From assembly GCA_023662905.1 (NCBI GenBank), contig JAMPIJ010000009.1, positions 1 through 43,846 of the forward strand: DNA of 43,846 nt, given 5' to 3'. The stretch's first letter is position 1, and each line of letters begins with the position of its first letter. The position numbers were made by a program, and so were the translations under genes. A model generated the notes under the pieces. That model saw only the letters and a list, made by a program, of their open reading frames with translations. It did no database searches and was not told where the DNA came from. Below are positions 40,315-43,846 of the stretch, one piece after another. This DNA is from Fusobacterium sp. (lineage in GTDB: Bacteria; Cyanobacteriota; Vampirovibrionia; Gastranaerophilales; Gastranaerophilaceae).

Positions 40315-40797
40315 ATGATTATGAATCAACAAATACTTAATGAACTACTTTCCATATTTGACATAACAGCACAGCTTGATGTTTTATACAAACACTCTTT
40401 TGGAGATATCCTGCTTGATTATACCTATGCAGAAATGCACTGCATAGATTGCATTGGGAAAATAGAAAACCCAAATGTAACTAAAATTGCGTTAACGATG
40501 AAACTCTCAAAAGCAGCTATTAGTAAAAATATAAAAAAGCTTCTGGCTAGAAACTCTATTGAAACATACAAAAATCCTGACAACAAAAAAGAAATATATT
40601 ACAAACTAACACCAATTGGTCTGGATGTGTTCGATAAACACCTAAAAATGCATGAAACCTGGTATAACAAGGACAATGAATTTTTTAAACAATTCAACAA
40701 AAAAGATTTAGAAATTATATTTAATATCTTATCTAAATATAATAAAACCCTGCAAGGGCGACTGGATAATATAAAAGATTGCATGAAGAAAGGATAG
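40315..40797 (+). CDS. MarR-family regulator of the metal-efflux operon
   Basis: A 160-residue winged-helix protein. Helices ALTMKLSKAAISKNIKKLLARNSIE form the DNA-binding unit, followed by a wing (NPDNKKEIYYKLTPIG). Cys and His at 42-45 (MHCIDC) in the dimerisation part could bind zinc, as in ZitR/AdcR-type metal-sensing MarR proteins. It heads an operon with an HMA protein and a P1B ATPase, so metal control is likely. ATG 40315 or ATG 40321 may be the true start; neither has a ribosome site. Confidence 0.85.
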   Translation: MIMNQQILNELLSIFDITAQLDVLYKHSFGDILLDYTYAEMHCIDCIGKIENPNVTKIALTMKLSKAAISKNIKKLLARNSIETYKNPDNKKEIYYKLTPIGLDVFDKHLKMHETWYNKDNEFFKQFNKKDLEIIFNILSKYNKTLQGRLDNIKDCMKKG

Positions 40798-40803
40798 TTT
40801 AAA

Positions 40804-41022
40804 ATGAAAAAAACATTTAAAATTGAAGTAGATTGTGCCAATTGCGCAAACTTAATGGAAGAAGCTGCAAAAAAGACAACAGGTGTAAAAGATGCTGTTG
40901 TTAACTTTATGGCACAAAAAATGGATGTAGAATTTTCTGAAGAAGCCGACCCTAAGTCTGTTATGAAAGAAGTTTTAAAAAATTGCAAAAAAGTTGAAGA
41001 AGATTGCGAAATTTTCATCTAA
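40804..41022 (+). CDS. free-standing heavy-metal-associated (HMA) domain protein
   Basis: A 72-residue beta-alpha-beta metal-binding protein with the CxxC site C11-A-N-C14 in VDCANCANLMEE, a form typical of the N-terminal domain of ZntA/CadA zinc-cadmium ATPases. The ATPase encoded next lacks this domain, so the protein probably delivers metal to it in trans. The gene follows marR by 6 bases and has AAGGA 9 bases before its ATG. Confidence 0.88.
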   Translation: MKKTFKIEVDCANCANLMEEAAKKTTGVKDAVVNFMAQKMDVEFSEEADPKSVMKEVLKNCKKVEEDCEIFI

Positions 41023-41044
41023 AAGAATTATTGAGAGCCGAATT

Positions 41045-42952
41045 ATGAATAAAAAACAAAAGAAAATGTTAAAAAGGATTATAATAGCATCAATCCTTTT
41101 GATTGTATTACATTTGCTTCCAATCCAGGGCATAATAAGATTTTTAGCCTATATGATCCCTTATTTTATCATTGGATACGATATAATCAAAAAAGCAATC
41201 CTTGGTATAAAAAATCGGAAACCCTTTGACGAATCATTGCTTATGGCAATAGCGACACTGGGTGCAATTGCATTGGCATTGTATCAAGAAGCTCACGGAC
41301 AAATCGGAGATTATGTAGAAGCTATTGCTGTAATGCTGTTCTATCAAATCGGAGAGTTTTTCCAAAATATTGCAGTTTCAAAAAGTCGTAAAAATATCTC
41401 TGAATTAATGGATATTCGACCTGATTATGCCAATATCGAAGTTGATGGTAAGATTAAACAAATAAGCCCTGATGAGGTTGCAATAGGTACTATTATTACT
41501 GTAAACCCTGGAGAAAAAGTTCCAATTGACGGAATTATCGTAGAAGGTAAGTCTTCTTTAAATACGATAGCCCTGACAGGTGAAAGCGCACCGAGATTTG
41601 TAAATGAAGGTGAAGAAATTATTTCAGGCTCAATTAATATGAGCAGCCCCCTAAAAATAAAAACAACAAAGAACTTTGGAGATTCAACCGTTTCTAAAAT
41701 ATTGGAACTTGTCGAAAATGCAAGTTCTAAAAAATCTAAATCAGAAAATTTTATCTCAAAATTTGCAAGAGTTTATACTCCGATTGTTGTGTTTTCAGCA
41801 CTGGCTTTAGCAATATTTCCGCCAATATTTAGATTATTGTTTTTAAATTCCCCTGCGCTATGGAGCGTTTGGATGTATAGAGCATTAACATTCCTCGTTA
41901 TAAGCTGTCCTTGCGCTTTGGTTGTGAGCATTCCTCTGTCATTTTTTGCAGGAATCGGCGGAGCATCTAAAGCCGGCATCTTAATCAAGGGGTCGAATTA
42001 TCTAGAAACCTTATCTAAAGTTAAAACAATAGTTTTTGATAAAACAGGTACTCTAACGCAAGGAGTGTTTGAAGTTAATGCGATTCATCACAGCAAAATA
42101 AGTAACGAACAGTTGATTGAATACGCAGCATTAGCTGAAAATGCCAGTTCACATCCAATTGCAATAAGCCTTAGAAAGGCTTACAAGAAAGAAATAGATA
42201 ACTCTCGTATTTCAAATATAGAAGAAATTAGCGGCAATGGCGTTATTGCCCAAATTGATAATTTAGAAATAATGGCTGGAAATGAAAAGTTAATGGAAAA
42301 ATTTGGAATTGAGGCCATTAAATGCCATTCAGTCGGAACAATTATTCATATTGCCATAAACAAGGAATATGCAGGACACATAGTCATTTCTGATACAATT
42401 AAGCCTGACTCTGAAAAGGCAATTGAATGCCTAAAAAAATTAGGTATTAAAAATATTATTATGTTAACAGGCGACTTGAAAAAAGTAGCTTTGGATGTTG
42501 CCAAAAAATTAAAAATTGATAAAGTTTATAGTGAACTTTTACCGGCGGATAAAGTTAAAAAAGTCGAAGAACTAATTAATGACAAGAATGTTACTGCTTT
42601 TGTCGGCGACGGAATCAACGATGCACCTGTTTTAACAAGAGCAGATATCGGAATCGCAATGGGCGCACTCGGCTCAGATGCCGCAGTCGAGGCCGCTGAT
42701 GTTGTTCTAATGGATGACAATCCGCTAAAAATATCTGAAGCAATAAAAATTTCAAAAAAATGCTTAAATATAGTTAAACAAAATATTTGGTTTGCACTCG
42801 GTGTAAAATTTGCCTGTCTCATTTTGGGTGCTATAGGAATAGCTAACATGTGGCTTGCAGTCTTTGCAGATGTTGGTGTAATGATAATATGTATATTGAA
42901 CGCATTTAGAGTATTGATAAATAGGAGTACAACATGCAAATTCATCAAATAA
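41045..42952 (+). CDS. zinc/cadmium-exporting P1B-type ATPase
   Basis: A 635-residue heavy-metal pump. TGESAPR lies in the actuator domain, the ion-path motif is Cys288-Pro-Cys290 in SCPCALVVSIP, the phosphorylated residue is Asp332 in DKTGTLTQG, HP lies in ASSHPIA, and GDGINDAPVL begins near 521. The last two helices carry the Lys (ALGVKFA) and Asp (FADVGV) pair of the P1B-2 zinc/cadmium/lead group. No HMA domain is fused; the N-terminus goes straight into the first helices. The start ATG at 41045 is chosen over 40994, which overlaps the HMA gene. Confidence 0.93.
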   Translation: MNKKQKKMLKRIIIASILLIVLHLLPIQGIIRFLAYMIPYFIIGYDIIKKAILGIKNRKPFDESLLMAIATLGAIALALYQEAHGQIGDYVEAIAVMLFYQIGEFFQNIAVSKSRKNISELMDIRPDYANIEVDGKIKQISPDEVAIGTIITVNPGEKVPIDGIIVEGKSSLNTIALTGESAPRFVNEGEEIISGSINMSSPLKIKTTKNFGDSTVSKILELVENASSKKSKSENFISKFARVYTPIVVFSALALAIFPPIFRLLFLNSPALWSVWMYRALTFLVISCPCALVVSIPLSFFAGIGGASKAGILIKGSNYLETLSKVKTIVFDKTGTLTQGVFEVNAIHHSKISNEQLIEYAALAENASSHPIAISLRKAYKKEIDNSRISNIEEISGNGVIAQIDNLEIMAGNEKLMEKFGIEAIKCHSVGTIIHIAINKEYAGHIVISDTIKPDSEKAIECLKKLGIKNIIMLTGDLKKVALDVAKKLKIDKVYSELLPADKVKKVEELINDKNVTAFVGDGINDAPVLTRADIGIAMGALGSDAAVEAADVVLMDDNPLKISEAIKISKKCLNIVKQNIWFALGVKFACLILGAIGIANMWLAVFADVGVMIICILNAFRVLINRSTTCKFIK

Positions 42953-43698
42953 GAAACGCAACAATAATTATAACTTACAATAATAAAAAATTTTTAATTG
43001 ACCCTTGGCTTATGCCCAAAGACTATATGGAAGGTTTTGAAGCAGGAATTAATTCGCATATAAAACAGCCAAGAGTTGAACTTCCAATAAGTATTGATGA
43101 AATTGTTAATGTTGACGCTGTAATTCTAACTCATTACCACCCTGACCATTGGGATGAGTTTGCAGCAAAAGCCTTAAATAAAAATATCCCGTTTTTTGTT
43201 CAATCAAAAGATGATTTTAATATTATCAAAAACTTAGGCTTTAATGATGTGAGAATAATTGAAGATGTGTCTGATTTTGCGGGTATAAAATTGTATAAAA
43301 CAGACTGCCAACACGGAAGACGTGAAACAATAAAACCGCTTTGTGAACAAGTCGGTATGCCTTATGACTCAATGGGCATCATTTTTAAATCTGAAAATGA
43401 AAAAACACTTTATTTAGCAGGTGATACAATTTTCTGTAATGAAGTGAAATGTGCTTTAGACAAATATAAGCCCGATGTAATTATAGTAAATGCTTGTGGA
43501 GCAACAACTATAACGGGTGAGAAAATAATTATGGACTGTAATGATATCAAATCAATATCAGATTATATTCCAAATGCAATAATAGTTGCAAGCCACCTAG
43601 ATACCGTAAGCCATTTAACGGTGACAAGAGATGATATTAAAAATTTGAAATTAAATAATGTAGTAGTACCTAATGATAACGAAGTTTTGGAGTTATAA
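42934..43698 (+). CDS. metallo-beta-lactamase-fold hydrolase (UlaG-like)
   Basis: A 254-residue enzyme of the MBL superfamily. The metal site H67-x-H69-x-D71-H72 (THYHPDHW) is intact, with further ligands expected at GDT (about 167) and the SHLD segment near 222. It resembles UlaG-type lactonases and phosphodiesterases, but the substrate is unknown. Its start lies 19 bases inside the ATPase gene, so the two are translationally coupled, and it may be read as part of the metal operon. Confidence 0.88.
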   Translation: MQIHQIRNATIIITYNNKKFLIDPWLMPKDYMEGFEAGINSHIKQPRVELPISIDEIVNVDAVILTHYHPDHWDEFAAKALNKNIPFFVQSKDDFNIIKNLGFNDVRIIEDVSDFAGIKLYKTDCQHGRRETIKPLCEQVGMPYDSMGIIFKSENEKTLYLAGDTIFCNEVKCALDKYKPDVIIVNACGATTITGEKIIMDCNDIKSISDYIPNAIIVASHLDTVSHLTVTRDDIKNLKLNNVVVPNDNEVLEL

Positions 43699-43846
43699 TC
43701 TAGAATTTGAAGCTCTATAAATACATTTTCATAAACCAATATAAAGCTTTATATTTCACTGAGTTTGGCATTTTCAACCCACATTTATTTTTATAATGTT
43801 TGATGAAGTTTTATACAGCACAATAGCCCCCCCCCCCCCCCCCCCC
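43699..43846. other. downstream spacer ending in C20
   Basis: No gene is supported in these 148 bases; every minus-strand frame leading out of the tract closes within about 60 bases. A TATAAT lies at 43792-43797. The last 20 bases (43827-43846) are all C, which is where the assembly stops. Confidence 0.7.

Noticed and set aside
1-43846. CRISPR arrays, insertion sequences, integrases or toxin-antitoxin pairs
   Set aside because: No regularly spaced repeats, transposase or integrase motifs, or typical small paired genes were seen on either strand.

Overview
The window reads as a whole contig from an A+T-rich, two-membrane bacterium. An outer-membrane efflux channel and an autotransporter with a C-terminal barrel show the second membrane. 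The combination of an AT-rich genome, proteins beginning MG(L/M)AASQAR, and several family-less proteins carrying a short SFG/FSG motif near the N-terminus recalls gut Vampirovibrionia (Melainabacteria, Gastranaerophilales). That placement is recalled from memory and inferred, not demonstrated here.

Layout. 1-6216: the edge of an unseen gene with a consensus promoter, then a drug-efflux locus (marR-emrA-emrB-emrB on the minus strand, a TolC-like channel divergently). 6215-9943: pcrA-rimI-bioY on the minus strand. 10027-13438: a tightly packed plus-strand operon (SLOG-fold protein, HEAT-repeat protein, Nudix hydrolase, HAD phosphatase), then an HxlR regulator with its own palindrome. 13435-15267: two unrecognised minus-strand genes, the second with a long repeat-bearing leader. 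15500-17130: a CsoR-like protein without metal ligands and an RlmD-type rRNA methyltransferase. 17137-18456: a divergent RelA/SpoT-like protein with a G13 tract in its coding start. 18625-19603: fabI and tRNA-Glu. 19604-19887: a hairpin-rich spacer holding a broken copy of the tRNA-Glu 3' end. 19888-22152: a UbiB/ABC1-like kinase. 22251-26879: two proteins with matching termini around a gene that looks like a FliK hook-length regulator. 27144-28157: an HEXXH protein with a second G13 tract. 28257-30738: fabF, acpP and a Bax-inhibitor-1-like membrane protein. 30865-34772: tRNA-Asn and small housekeeping or accessory genes. 34811-40123: a 1770-residue Pmp-like autotransporter. 40315-43698: a metal-efflux operon (MarR, free-standing HMA protein, P1B ATPase, metallo-beta-lactamase-fold protein). 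The last 20 bases are all C.

How the genes work together. EmrA/EmrB/TolC can form one export path across both membranes under MarR control. FabI, FabF and ACP belong to type II fatty-acid synthesis; an intergenic hairpin may keep acpP expression above fabF. The MarR/HMA/ATPase set is a self-regulated zinc/cadmium exporter in which the usual N-terminal metal-binding domain is a separate gene.

The most interesting signals are the two G13 coding tracts (candidate phase-variation switches in a RelA/SpoT-like protein and a zinc-protease-like protein), the FliK-like gene between two axial-protein-like paralogues, and the split tRNA-Glu fragment. All functional names come from motifs read by eye; no database search was run.
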